Shown in pieces: positions 1 to 8,644 of a stretch of DNA of 54,781 bases. The first letter of the stretch is position 1, and each line of letters starts with the position of its first letter. A model generated the notes under the pieces. It was not told the DNA's origin. It did not search any database and saw only the letters and a program-made list of their open reading frames with translations. Made by a program: the position numbers and the translations under genes. The DNA comes from Methanobrevibacter millerae (GTDB taxonomy: Archaea > Methanobacteriota > Methanobacteria > Methanobacteriales > Methanobacteriaceae): assembly GCF_900103415.1 (NCBI RefSeq), contig NZ_FMXB01000017.1, positions 1-54,781 on the forward strand, read 5' to 3'.

Positions 1-223
1 AAAAAATAATCAAAAAAAAATATCGTGATTAATCACTTTCCTACGATTATTTTATATAAACCAACACCAAAAATGAAAAGTTAATTTGTATACTGAATGT
101 TGATTCCTACTCAAATAATTAATCAAAATAATTCATATAATCAAAAACGTATTTAAACCGTTTATTACAAACGTATACCAATACTAACACATTATAAAAA
201 AAACACCCCCCCCATTGTGCAAT
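1..223. other. A+T-rich flank without a gene
   Basis: No supported coding region. The stretch is very A+T-rich and ends in a run of eight C (206-213) just before the palindrome that borders the MFS remnant. The C run could be a slippage-prone tract, but nothing shows it is functional. Confidence 0.5.
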
Positions 224-1126
224 TCATCCCCAACCTAGAAGAGGTTGGGGTATTCTTGCAATATTATGATAAACGCCTTTCTCGAATGTCTGGTCACTGG
301 AATGCTCCGGAGCATAAGTATTTACTCCATCGCTGATACCTCCGATAATTCCAAGAATTAAAATTACCCCGATAATTGCCGTACCCATTGACTGACCCAA
401 TGTCTGGCCGGTTGTAACAATACCTGACGCGTTATTCTGGCCTTCTTCAGGAATATTGCTTAATGCAATGTCCACACCTAAAGCCATTACGAAACCGAGA
501 CCTGCTCCGAGTATAAAGAGTCCAGGCATTAATTCAAGCATTGTCGTATCCATTGTAAACTGCTGGCTTAAAATAAGACATCCTACGATTGCTATTATAC
601 ATCCTATGGACATGAGTATCTTGTGATTCAGCTTTGCGGATAATTTTGGAGCCGTCAATGCGAAAAGAAGAAGACCCAAAGTCATCGGAAGCAAAGTCAA
701 ACCTGTGTTGAATGCGGATAACGCCAATACGCTCTGCAGATAAACGGAAACAGCAAACAATGTTCCACCCATAGCAAGATTAACCATTAACCTAAGGATA
801 GTGCCCACACGCAGATTTCTGTCTTTTAATAATTCAACGTCAAGCAAAGGCACATTGCCTTTTCTTTTTCTTTTGATTTCAAACAATGCAAAGGCCGCCA
901 GGACAATCAGGCCAACAACCATTGCAGCTATACTGAAAGTGGTATCGTCAGTCAGCATTAAAATACCTAAAACAAAGAGGACAAGACCTACAAATGAAAT
1001 TATGGAACCGGTAATGTCCAAATCGCTTTTGGATCCCGTCGCTTCGAAATAAGGTATTTTGCCCTGAAGCGCAAGAACGACAAGAACGATTTTGAACCTC
1101 TCCGACCTTTTAGAGGTCGGGGAGGT
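224..1126 (-). pseudogene. MFS drug-transporter remnant (DHA2/14-TM type), both ends missing
   Basis: The frame encodes the second half of a major facilitator superfamily transporter of the 14-helix DHA2 type: several hydrophobic helices, the loop with PLLDVELLKDRNLR typical of the middle of the family, and the LPMTLGLLLFALTAPKL helix. The reading frame is open from about 1126 and matches the family from about 1090 (sixth-helix region, LVVLALQGKIPYF). No N-terminal half is present. A TTG at 1021 is the only nearby start-like codon and lies mid-domain. The C-terminus stops after YHNIARIPQPLLGWG, before the last helix expected in the family. The intact family is roughly 470-500 aa; about 290 codons remain. 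Both breakpoints coincide with palindromes (228-250 and 1094-1128), so loss by insertion and deletion is the simplest reading. Confidence 0.75.
228..250. repeat. Palindrome at the left edge of the MFS remnant
   Basis: CCCCAACCT and AGGTTGGGG are perfect 9-base arms around a 5-base loop. It sits exactly where the transporter frame stops resembling its family. It looks like the subterminal hairpins of IS200/IS605-type or palindrome-associated elements, but no transposase gene is present in the window. Confidence 0.55.
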
Positions 1127-1128
1127 TC
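1094..1128. repeat. Palindrome at the right edge of the MFS remnant
   Basis: GAACCTC-CCGACCT arms face AGGTCGG-GAGGTTC with one mismatch and a short A/T loop, 35 bases in all. The transporter sequence begins immediately beside it. Its sequence differs from the left palindrome, so the two may be ends of different elements or of one asymmetric element. Confidence 0.55.
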
Positions 1129-1308
1129 AATATTAATTCCTATAATGTCATCTATTAAGCAATATCCCTTATTTAAGCGCATAATCTTTTCCTAATTTGA
1201 GAACTATTGAGCATAAAGTCTTATGAGTTTATATACTTCTTTTTTTATAATTATCAGTAATTGATATAATTTATACTTGTGATTATGCGCCATACCGGAG
1301 GAGATTTT

Positions 1309-2673
1309 ATTACTGATCAGACACACATTTATAGAGAAAAAACCGATAGGGCCATTAAAAAGAGGCCGCCTTGGGTTGAATATAACTTGCACATTATTGT
1401 TTTGGGTTTAGTAATCATTTCCATGTTTATAGGCGTCATTGAAATTAATATAACTGACAACATTAAAATCGTTTTATTGCCTTTATTATATGCCCTGATT
1501 ATGGGTTTGGCTCTTTTTTTGGCAAAACCCATTAAATTTGTAGGTCGTGACCAGGCTAAAGTAGCTGAAGGAGTAATGGTTTTATTCATTGGTGTTTTGA
1601 TTGCTAAATTGGCTATTTCAAGCGGCCGGTCATTGGATGATATTTTTAATGTTGGTCCTGCTTTGATTTTGCAACAGTTTGGAGATTTGGGGACTCTTAT
1701 AGCATTACCTGTCGCTTTATTATTGGGTTTTAGAAGAGAAGTTATTGGTATGACCAGTTCTATTTGTCGTGAACCGAATTTAGGAATTATCATTGACAAA
1801 TACGGCTTCAAGTCTCCCGAGGCACGCGGAGTTTTAGCAATTTTTGTTATCGGATCCATTATCGGAACAGCCTTTATCAGTTTATTGTCAAGTATCAGCA
1901 TTTCAGTTTTGCCGATTCATCCATATGCTTTTGCAATGGCATCAGGCATAGGGAGTGCAAGTATGAATGCGGCATCCTTGGCTTCAATATCCCATGCTTT
2001 TCCATCAATGGCCACTGAGTTTGAAGCTTTTGCCGGTTGCAGCAATTTGCTTTCATTCTGTTTCGGTATTTACATGTGCATGTTTGTTTCCATACCTCTT
2101 GCAGAAAAATTGTATGCGTGGTTATCTCCCCACATACTGAAGGGTGATGAAGACTCCATTGATGATGAGTACGATATTCAGGAGGTAAAGGAGGACAAGT
2201 ATTTATCTAAAGAGGAATTAACTTTAGGTAAGATTAAAAGATGGGGCGCATTGCTTCTTGTCTTTTCAATTATTGTAACCGTTGGAAATGTTGTAGGTTA
2301 TCACACCAGGGTAATCGATTCATTTATTGGAATGATAATAATTTCTCTTATTACTATTATCGGAATGTCTCTTGAAAGACTTATTCCATATGACATTCAG
2401 TCAATTATCTACATCAGCCTGATTGGCATAATTATAGCTATTCCCGGCGTTCCAACATCCAGTTTTGTCATGCATTATGTTTCACAAATTAATCTGGCCA
2501 CCATCTGTACTGCATTTTTAGCATATGTTGGAATTGCAATAGGTAATGATTGGGGCGAATTTAAAAAAATCGGATGGAAAGGAATTATCATTACCATGAT
2601 TGTCATTTCCGGAACATATCTCGGTTCTGCAACTATTGCACATCTGACGCTGGCAGTTACAGGCATGATTTAA
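1309..2673 (+). CDS. DUF3100-type multi-pass membrane protein
   Basis: A protein of about 454 aa with some ten hydrophobic segments and the conserved GSASMNAASLASI stretch typical of DUF3100 membrane proteins. The family is thought to be transporter-like; substrate is unknown. A soluble acidic/basic loop (EDSIDDEYDIQEVKEDKYLSK) splits two membrane halves. A GTG (1279) and an ATG (1285) lie in frame, but neither has a ribosome site. The strong GGAGG at 1297-1301 lies downstream of both, exactly 7 bases before an in-frame ATT at 1309. I therefore place the start at ATT. If GTG is right the protein has 464 aa and the GGAGG is coincidental. No partner gene is visible next to it. Confidence 0.7.
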   Translation: MTDQTHIYREKTDRAIKKRPPWVEYNLHIIVLGLVIISMFIGVIEINITDNIKIVLLPLLYALIMGLALFLAKPIKFVGRDQAKVAEGVMVLFIGVLIAKLAISSGRSLDDIFNVGPALILQQFGDLGTLIALPVALLLGFRREVIGMTSSICREPNLGIIIDKYGFKSPEARGVLAIFVIGSIIGTAFISLLSSISISVLPIHPYAFAMASGIGSASMNAASLASISHAFPSMATEFEAFAGCSNLLSFCFGIYMCMFVSIPLAEKLYAWLSPHILKGDEDSIDDEYDIQEVKEDKYLSKEELTLGKIKRWGALLLVFSIIVTVGNVVGYHTRVIDSFIGMIIISLITIIGMSLERLIPYDIQSIIYISLIGIIIAIPGVPTSSFVMHYVSQINLATICTAFLAYVGIAIGNDWGEFKKIGWKGIIITMIVISGTYLGSATIAHLTLAVTGMI

Positions 2674-2771
2674 TTTTTTTAATTAATTCTCATTTAAAAA
2701 TTTCAACTTATTTTAATTTCACTAATTTGAATTGAAAATTATTCGCAAGTCAAAAAAAAAATCCAGATATG

Positions 2772-3659
2772 TTATTTCCTGAATGAACGTGGTGTAGTTG
2801 GCCTTGGAATATCTTTATGGAATTCTATAGCCAAATCCATGATTTCAACAGAGATATCGCCCATTCTTTCGAATGATTTCACCACACGTGATATGTAAAT
2901 ATAATAATTCGACATTTCAATATCATCAAAGGAGGTTTCAATCATCTGATTGGCAATAAGATTCATGGCCTTTTGTTGAGTTTCATGGATTTTCTCTTCG
3001 GTATCCATCAAATCTCCACGCAATTCTATATTTCCATTGATAAAAGCCTCCGTTGAATATGAAATAGATTTCTGCGCATATTTATGCATCTTTTTTAATA
3101 TCCCCAAAAGTTCATCATCAACCGGAGACTTCTCATTAATAACAAATTTGGCAATATGGCCCGAATAATCTCCAATACGTTCATAATTATAAGCCGCCTC
3201 ATTAAACAATAAAATCTTGGAAAGTTTTGAATGGGGATCAACATCAACAACAGTTTCAACAGAGGCTCGAACCTTTTCATACATATTGTTTGTGGTAAAA
3301 TCAGATTTTAAAGCTTCTTCTGCCAATTCCTTATCATTGCCTAAAATAGCATCAAAAGACATTTGAACCTGTTCCTTAACATGTTTACTCATGCTACTCA
3401 GCATGTTTTCAATTAAAAAAAATGCGGAATGCTGTCTGATATTAAAAACAGGGTTTGATGAACCATAGATTTCATCATACTTATTTAAATCAATGACATA
3501 AGCCCTTTTAACAATGTCTTCATCAATTAACGGTTTAAGCAATTGAGTGACATATCTGCGGCTAATATTTAATTTTTCGGCAATTTCGTCCTGAGTAGAG
3601 GGTTTATCAAAAAATATAACATCCAAAATATCTTCTAAAGTCTTATCGCTTCGCGCCAT
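2772..3659 (-). CDS. HTH-PhoU phosphate-type regulator
   Basis: A 295-aa cytoplasmic protein. Residues ~8-60 form a winged-helix domain (STQDEIAEKLNISRRYVTQLL). Two PhoU helical repeats follow, with the metal-binding type signatures YERIGDYSGHIAK near the middle and SFERMGDISVEIMD near the end. The family controls phosphate uptake or related transport in archaea; the HTH suggests direct transcriptional control. The start is ATG at 3659, with GGAGG 7 bases upstream; the TTG just before it is not needed. No pst transport genes are in the window, so its target is not evident. A palindrome at 3813-3830 in the upstream gap could be its own operator. Confidence 0.85.
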   Translation of the reverse strand: MARSDKTLEDILDVIFFDKPSTQDEIAEKLNISRRYVTQLLKPLIDEDIVKRAYVIDLNKYDEIYGSSNPVFNIRQHSAFFLIENMLSSMSKHVKEQVQMSFDAILGNDKELAEEALKSDFTTNNMYEKVRASVETVVDVDPHSKLSKILLFNEAAYNYERIGDYSGHIAKFVINEKSPVDDELLGILKKMHKYAQKSISYSTEAFINGNIELRGDLMDTEEKIHETQQKAMNLIANQMIETSFDDIEMSNYYIYISRVVKSFERMGDISVEIMDLAIEFHKDIPRPTTPRSFRK

Positions 3660-4009
3660 CAAAAATCCTCCCCAATAATTTAATTGAAAAATTCAACTTC
3701 AAAGGAATATTTAGCATTGTACTCCCCATTTAATTGTATGGATTATAATTTTTCATCACAACCTATTGCTTAATAAAAAGAATGATTTAAGAGTATTTAA
3801 ATTTTACTAAAATGTGAATTTTTATTCACAAAAAGTGAACGAAATTAATGAAAAAAATATGTTCAAAATCAACAATTCAGATAATGGGAATAGAAAATCA
3901 TGAAAATATACTTAAATGATGTGAACTTTGAATGTCTATAAAGTAAAAAGCAGATGTCCATGATATTTATCCTCCATTACACAATGTCTCAAAGGAGATT
4001 TTAAATCCA
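3660..4009. other. Intergenic gap upstream of the HTH-PhoU gene
   Basis: About 350 bases with no supported gene. It contains the TGTGAAT/ATTCACA palindrome (3813-3830) and a nearby GTGAAC half-site. On the minus strand, after the TfoX-like stop, another frame stays open as GHCPHNGFKISFETLCNGG, which may be the decayed end of that gene or of another one. Confidence 0.4.
3813..3830. promoter_or_regulatory. Operator-like palindrome TGTGAAT-N4-ATTCACA
   Basis: Perfect 7-base arms around TTTT, followed by a further GTGAAC half-site. It lies about 155 bases upstream of the HTH-PhoU start. A role as binding site of that regulator is inference from position only. Confidence 0.3.
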
Positions 4010-4159
4010 TTATGTGGACAATGCCCCAGGTTTATAATTTGCTTCATCACATTCTTTGCTTCCGATATTAATTAAATCATCCTCAGTGTTGATTCCAACG
4101 TCGTTCAATTGCCTCTCAAGGACTTTGCCTATATTGGGCAGTTTAGACAAATCACCCAT
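4010..4159 (-). pseudogene. Truncated TfoX C-terminal-like helix-hairpin-helix protein
   Basis: The 49-codon frame begins MGDLSKLPNIGKVLERQLNDVGI, then a DLINIGSKE stretch. This is the start of a TfoX C-terminal domain (LPNIGKVLxxxLxxVGI...LxxIGSxEA). A good GGAGG lies 6 bases before the ATG. The normal domain continues for another 40 or so residues after SKEA; here it turns into unrelated residues and ends in GALST. The gene therefore looks cut short, although a small protein may still be made. Too short for most gene finders. Confidence 0.55.
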
Positions 4160-4330
4160 TTAATGCCTCCAAATAGCTGTTTTAGATAAAATCGATTTTT
4201 TCTTCTTTAAATAGATTTGGTCATTTTAGGATTTATACATTGCAGTATTTTTCAAATTTTTCGCTATTGACAAAATATTTAAAACACGAGATTCAAAGGT
4301 ATAATTAATCTAAATTAGGATGTGAATATA

Positions 4331-4750
4331 ATGGTAGACAACATAAAAACAACGGTTGAAGAATTGCGTAAACTTGTTAATGTCAACAATGTGATTGGAA
4401 CACCTATTGAAACCGAAGATAAAATCCTCATTCCAGTAATGAGAATGGGAGTGGGTTTCGGTGCAGGTGAAAGCCTTTTCGGTAAGGACGGAGGAAACGC
4501 TGCAGGAGCAGGTGCCGGTGTTGAACCGATTTCAATGGTCATGATTCCTAAAAAAGGAAATGACGCTGAAGGCGTTCGCGTACTCGACTTAAGCAAAGGA
4601 AATGAAACCAACAAGGCTTTATCCGACATAGGTTTAATCATTACCGACATTGTAAAAAGTTACATGAACACGAACGACGACATCGATGAGGAAGAGTTTA
4701 TTGAACCTGAATTTACAACATACGATGAAGAAAAAGAAAGCAAAGAATAG
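4331..4750 (+). CDS. GerW/YtfJ family protein
   Basis: A 139-aa soluble protein with the family core: ...VIGTPIETEDKILIPVMRMGVGFGAG, then a Gly/Ala-rich loop and the PISMVMIPKKG strand, with an acidic C-tail. In Bacillus the family member YtfJ/GerW is a sporulation/germination protein; its role in non-sporulating archaea is unknown. ATG 4331 is chosen over GTG 4322, which overlaps the probable ribosome site. The next gene is DUF2953, the archaeal counterpart of YtfI, so the bacterial ytfI-ytfJ pairing is conserved here. The three genes 4331-5606 form an operon. Confidence 0.8.
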   Translation: MVDNIKTTVEELRKLVNVNNVIGTPIETEDKILIPVMRMGVGFGAGESLFGKDGGNAAGAGAGVEPISMVMIPKKGNDAEGVRVLDLSKGNETNKALSDIGLIITDIVKSYMNTNDDIDEEEFIEPEFTTYDEEKESKE

Positions 4751-4762
4751 GAATTATATTCT

Positions 4763-5344
4763 ATGTTAAACATCCTATTGATGATTATCCTATTAATCAT
4801 CATTCTTATTTTTATTATCATACTCATTGGAGTCAGAATTACTTTAAAATGGGTAAAAATTGATAGTGAATATGACGGATGTGTACAAATACTTATTTTG
4901 AAAAAACTGAAAGTCTACACTTTCGACCTTAAATCCGATGACGACGAAGAGGAAGACGAGGACGAAGAGGACGAAGATGAAAAGATAGACATTAAAAAGA
5001 TATATAAACTTGCCAAACCTTGTTTTAACGACTTTAAAGTATTCATTAAACAGGTCTTTAATGCAATCAGCATAAACAGGCTTGAAAACGATTTGGTTAT
5101 CGGCTTTTCAAGTTTTGCCAAAACCGGAGAATACATAGGCTACATCTGGGCCGCCTTGGCTGTCGCTAATGAAATCATTCCCAATTCCCGCCTCAGGGCT
5201 CAGCCTTCATTTGCAGGCGAAGTGCTGAATTTCAAGGGAAGCGCAAACATTGACATAAGCATTGTAAAACTGATATGGCCTGTCATCAATCTGCTTTTGA
5301 AAAAGGAAGTAAGAACATTAATTAAGGGTGTTATAAATGGATGA
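4763..5344 (+). CDS. DUF2953 membrane protein (YtfI-like)
   Basis: A 193-aa protein with one long N-terminal hydrophobic helix (residues ~3-26), a beta-rich segment (VQILILKKLKVYTFDL), a very acidic linker of about 18 Asp/Glu residues around residues 53-74, and a helical C-terminal part including the FAKTGEYIGYIWA and VKLIWPVINLLL segments. This matches DUF2953, the family of YtfI that neighbours YtfJ/GerW in Firmicutes. It starts 12 bases after the GerW stop and its own stop overlaps the next gene by 8 bases, which implies coupled translation. Molecular function is unknown. Confidence 0.7.
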   Translation: MLNILLMIILLIIILIFIIILIGVRITLKWVKIDSEYDGCVQILILKKLKVYTFDLKSDDDEEEDEDEEDEDEKIDIKKIYKLAKPCFNDFKVFIKQVFNAISINRLENDLVIGFSSFAKTGEYIGYIWAALAVANEIIPNSRLRAQPSFAGEVLNFKGSANIDISIVKLIWPVINLLLKKEVRTLIKGVING

Positions 5345-5606
5345 ATTGAAGGATTTGTTTTACAGAATCGCTGAAATAGAAAACATTAAAGAAATCCGCA
5401 TTAAGGAGATTGAAATAAATCCGGATAAGGTCATTTACTTCGCCTTTAAGGAAAGCCAGAAAATCATCCGGGGACAGGTGACTTCCGGAAGCATCAAACC
5501 GATTGGCTTCATTTTGAAAATGGGCGGCGAATACTACTACTGTCCGCTCGATAAAAAGGAAATGGATAAGAAAGTCGTTAGAAAATTCTGTGAAGAGTTC
5601 ATTTAG
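5337..5606 (+). CDS. Conserved small protein of the GerW operon (unknown)
   Basis: An 89-aa soluble protein, mixed alpha/beta, beginning MDELKDLFYRIAEIENI. I do not recognise a domain. It starts 8 bases inside the end of the DUF2953 gene, so it is almost certainly co-translated with it. It converges on the TPP-enzyme gene and the two stop regions overlap by 8 bases. Confidence 0.65.
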   Translation: MDELKDLFYRIAEIENIKEIRIKEIEINPDKVIYFAFKESQKIIRGQVTSGSIKPIGFILKMGGEYYYCPLDKKEMDKKVVRKFCEEFI

Positions 5607-7134
5607 GAAGAGGAATGTTTTGCCTATCCACAATGATTTCAACAACTAATGGGCCTTTCAAATCTTTTTTTAATAAGAATTCCAGATCTTCCAATGTCGT
5701 AATTTGAACGGCATCGATTCCGTATGAGGAAGCCAATTTGATGAAATCCGGATTTTTAAGGTCTGTCTGATACGAATCCATTCCATAGATCTGCTCTTCC
5801 CACTGGCGGATGATACCATACTCAGAATTGTTTAAAATGAATACGATAACATCCAGATTGTTTTCCTTAAGCGTTGCAAGCTCCTGCAGGTTCATCTGAA
5901 TGCCGCCGTCGCCGTTAATGGAGATGACCTTTTCGCCCGTCGCTATTGCCGCTCCGATAGCCGCCGGCAGTCCGTAGCCCATAGGAGCCGTTGCGCCCGG
6001 AAAGAGAAAGTGATTCGGGTATTTTGCATGATACAATAATGTTGAGAATGTTGTGTGTGAGCCCGCATCGTTGGCTATTATCTCATTGTCAAACCTGTTC
6101 AATATCCTTTTAATGGCTGCCTGCGGTTTCAGTTCATCATCGACGCCTTCCACTTCAACGGCATTGTCGATTTCAAGCAGTCCGTCAAGCCAGTCCACCT
6201 TATGAAATTCCAAAGATGCGATAACTTCCCCAACGCTTCCCTGAATCTGATATTTGCCTTTAAGTACATCTTTATCTATATTAACGTGAATGAACTTGTC
6301 CTCATCGATTTCGGGAAACGTTCTCTCGCTTGCTATTGAGCCTAAGGCGATTATGCAGTCACATTCATCAATTGCCTTTTTGGCCCTTGGAGTTGCCCTG
6401 ATTCCAACCATGCCTAAATTGATCGGATTGTCTTCAGATATGATTCCCCTTGCATTGTAGGTGGTGGTTACCGGAATCCGGTACATTTCAGCAAGCATCT
6501 TTATGTTTTCGGCTTCAGATATTGCGCCTGCTCCCAAAACGAACAATGGCTTTTGTGAGCTTGAAATCAGTTTTTGAGCGTCCTCAATGCTTGAAACGTC
6601 ATGTTCACACAAGTAGCACAAGTCGAATTCGACGAAATCCTCACTTAATAAAACGTCCCTTGACAGATTAATGTGGATTGGGCCTTTCGGATTGTTTTTA
6701 AGCTTGTACAAAGCGGTCTTAAGGGCGTGAACGGCTTCGCTTCCGTTCAATGGAGAATAGTTCTCATAAGTTACCTTTTCAAATACGTCCCTTAAGGGAA
6801 TTGACTGAAAGAAATTGCCGTCCCTTTTTGCCAAATCGTTGTCTCCGGTTAATATGAGCATCGAAACGCTGTCCTTGAATGCTGCGGCCGTTGCCATGAC
6901 CATATTCAATGCTCCCGGCGATGCGGTTGCCATGCAGACTCCGATACTGTCGGAGGTTCTTGTATATGCATCAGCTGCGTGAGCCGCCGCCTGCTCATGG
7001 CGCGTTAGGATATGAGTGATATTTGAATTTGACAATGCTTCATACATGGGCATTATCTGCTCGCCCGGAATCCCGAAAATGTGGTCAATTCCTTCTTCCT
7101 CAAGAAGCTCCACCATCCGGCGCGCTACGTTCAT
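5599..7134 (-). CDS. Thiamine-diphosphate enzyme, acetolactate synthase large-subunit type
   Basis: A 511-aa protein with the three domains of the IlvB/POX fold. The N-terminal pyrimidine-binding domain has the catalytic Glu47 in RHEQAAAHAADAY. The middle domain is around LFVLGAGAIS. The C-terminal diphosphate-binding domain has GDGGIQMNLQELATL followed by FILNN. Such enzymes carboligate pyruvate to acetolactate or decarboxylate 2-oxo acids. It is shorter than typical IlvB (~560-590 aa), and no IlvN regulatory subunit lies beside it, so a different substrate is possible. It overlaps the upstream dUTPase-like gene by ATGA, so the two are translationally coupled although no shared pathway is obvious. 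Confidence 0.8.
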   Translation of the reverse strand: MNVARRMVELLEEEGIDHIFGIPGEQIMPMYEALSNSNITHILTRHEQAAAHAADAYTRTSDSIGVCMATASPGALNMVMATAAAFKDSVSMLILTGDNDLAKRDGNFFQSIPLRDVFEKVTYENYSPLNGSEAVHALKTALYKLKNNPKGPIHINLSRDVLLSEDFVEFDLCYLCEHDVSSIEDAQKLISSSQKPLFVLGAGAISEAENIKMLAEMYRIPVTTTYNARGIISEDNPINLGMVGIRATPRAKKAIDECDCIIALGSIASERTFPEIDEDKFIHVNIDKDVLKGKYQIQGSVGEVIASLEFHKVDWLDGLLEIDNAVEVEGVDDELKPQAAIKRILNRFDNEIIANDAGSHTTFSTLLYHAKYPNHFLFPGATAPMGYGLPAAIGAAIATGEKVISINGDGGIQMNLQELATLKENNLDVIVFILNNSEYGIIRQWEEQIYGMDSYQTDLKNPDFIKLASSYGIDAVQITTLEDLEFLLKKDLKGPLVVEIIVDRQNIPLPK

Positions 7135-7589
7135 TCCTCTTCCTCCTGATAGGAGCCTGAGTACTCGCCTGAGCCTTCCACCTTGAAAACGACCGCCTGA
7201 GCTATCCTGTCGCCTGACTTGATTTTATACTCGAAGTCTCCGTGATTGTAAATCATGAACATCAGCGTTCCGTAAAATCCAGGATCTCCCACTGCCGTCT
7301 GGACTGAAACAAATGACCGAAGAAGAGTTGAGCGCGGAAGATAAAGCATAGTGTATCCTTTAGGGATTTTCACTTTTCTTTTGATGCTTGCCAGATATGC
7401 AGTATGGGGCTTTAATGTATATATGGGACCTGGAAGCTCCTTTAAATCGGGCAAGTTCTTTTCGTTGTCAATAAGAGAGCCTTCAGATGTCTGCTGATAA
7501 ATCTTATCCAATTCCAAATCGATGCCTGAAGGCTGTACTAAATCTGCGAAATCCGGGAAAATTTTAACAAGTTCGTTTTGGCCAAGCAT
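7131..7589 (-). CDS. dut: dUTPase / dCTP deaminase family protein
   Basis: A 152-aa protein with family motifs: PSGIDLELDKI (residues ~20-30), the PRSTLLRSF segment, AVGDPGFYGTL carrying the conserved Asp, and GDRIAQAVVFKVEGSGEYSGSYQ near the end. Members hydrolyse dUTP to dUMP, keeping uracil out of DNA, or deaminate dCTP. The lone small subunit-like length suits a trimer. Start at ATG 7589 is backed by GGAGA 8 bases upstream. First gene of a two-gene operon with the TPP enzyme. Confidence 0.8.
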   Translation of the reverse strand: MLGQNELVKIFPDFADLVQPSGIDLELDKIYQQTSEGSLIDNEKNLPDLKELPGPIYTLKPHTAYLASIKRKVKIPKGYTMLYLPRSTLLRSFVSVQTAVGDPGFYGTLMFMIYNHGDFEYKIKSGDRIAQAVVFKVEGSGEYSGSYQEEEE

Positions 7590-7654
7590 TTTAAATATCT
7601 CCTTAGGTTAATTTTTATACCTTGTTTTAAATATATTTAATTGGAGGAATTAAA

Positions 7655-7843
7655 ATGCCTGTTATAACAATTGCTGGAAACGATGGAATTAGTGTAGAGA
7701 AAAGAAGAGAAATGGTTAAAAAGGTATCCGAAGTCGTTGCCGATGCCTACGACTTGCCTGTTGATGCGATTACAGTCCTGGTGCAGGCCTATCCAAAGGA
7801 AAGCATCGGAGTGGCCGGAGAACTTTTAAGTGACCGAAAATAA
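7655..7843 (+). CDS. 4-oxalocrotonate tautomerase family protein
   Basis: A 62-aa protein whose Met is followed by Pro (MPVITIAG), the catalytic base of the tautomerase superfamily after Met removal. Length and the VEKRREMVKKVSEVVADAY helix fit the 4-OT family exactly. Physiological substrate in methanogens is unknown. GGAGG lies 7 bases before ATG. Divergent from the dUTPase-like gene and followed by a shared terminator. Confidence 0.85.
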   Translation: MPVITIAGNDGISVEKRREMVKKVSEVVADAYDLPVDAITVLVQAYPKESIGVAGELLSDRK

Positions 7844-7850
7844 AAAAAAT

Positions 7851-7876
7851 GAAAGGAAACCATTAACTTTCCTTTC
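7851..7876. terminator. Bidirectional terminator-like hairpin
   Basis: GAAAGGAAA and TTTCCTTTC are perfect 9-base arms with an 8-base loop, preceded by A8 and lying between two convergent genes. It would serve both. Confidence 0.55.
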
Positions 7877-7883
7877 TTATAAC

Positions 7884-8546
7884 TTATCTCTTGAATTTTT
7901 TAAAGGAAGCTGTAAAAACACCAAATACTGAAAGCAGTATCAAAGCTAGCGGATTGCCCGCAGGCACCATTTTAGCTGAAGCGATTGACTTGGATACATC
8001 TTTATCGTCATCATCACTATCCTCAACGTCGATTTCCTCTTCCTCATAGGTTTCGTTATTGAGATTTAGAGAATCGGTCGTGAGATATGCTTTATTAATC
8101 ATTTCCCCGACGGCAACTGCTTTTGTTGTAATGTGCAAAAAGACTTCTCCATCGCTTACGGCCAAATCACCAATTAGCCAAATGCCCGTATCAGGATTAA
8201 AAGTTCCTTTTGTTGTAGTGTGTGAAACGTACTCCAAACCGTCCGGCAACTGATCATATACTTTCACATTTTTGGCGGTGTCGTTGCCTAAATTAATAAC
8301 GCTGACTTCCCAGACAACTTCTTCGCCTATTTCAATGTTCTCCTTGTCTGCATCATTGTCCAATACCAGATAGGCTGATGAATTGGAATCGCTCTCTGCA
8401 ACCACGAAACTTTCAGACAATATCTCATCAGGCTCCTGACTCAACGCCAATTCATCGCCGCCATCATCAATTTCCATTGCACTGACAGACGTCAAAGAGA
8501 AAAAGGCCGTTAAAATTATAAATAATACTAAAATCGTATTTTTAAT
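7884..8546 (-). CDS. Secreted DUF11-domain surface protein with ATT start
   Basis: A 220-aa surface protein: signal peptide (KNTILVLFIILTAFFSLTSVSA), an acidic segment, one DUF11/conserved-repeat Ig-like domain (residues ~60-150; GEEVVWEVSVINLGN, VKVYDQLPDGLEYV), an acidic linker, then PAGNP, a hydrophobic helix and a KKFKR tail, a layout like a C-terminal sorting or anchor signal. No ATG, GTG or TTG precedes the signal peptide: a TAA lies in frame just before the ribosome site. GGAGG (8558-8554) is 7 bases before ATT 8546, which starts exactly at the signal peptide. A TTG at 8495 would delete the signal peptide's hydrophobic core. Confidence 0.8.
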   Translation of the reverse strand: MKNTILVLFIILTAFFSLTSVSAMEIDDGGDELALSQEPDEILSESFVVAESDSNSSAYLVLDNDADKENIEIGEEVVWEVSVINLGNDTAKNVKVYDQLPDGLEYVSHTTTKGTFNPDTGIWLIGDLAVSDGEVFLHITTKAVAVGEMINKAYLTTDSLNLNNETYEEEEIDVEDSDDDDKDVSKSIASAKMVPAGNPLALILLSVFGVFTASFKKFKR

Positions 8547-8644
8547 TTTAAAACCTCCTTATTCAATAATATGGCATTAATGATTTAAATACCAATGTGT
8601 AAAAGAAAGTTATATTAGAAATCACCGACATAATAACTAGCAAG

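Noticed and set aside
801-1052. 83-codon plus-strand ORF
   Set aside because: It is antisense to the MFS transporter remnant, whose frame matches a known family.
4915-5136. Antisense ORF with a long Ser run
   Set aside because: It is the complement of the acidic linker of the DUF2953 protein.
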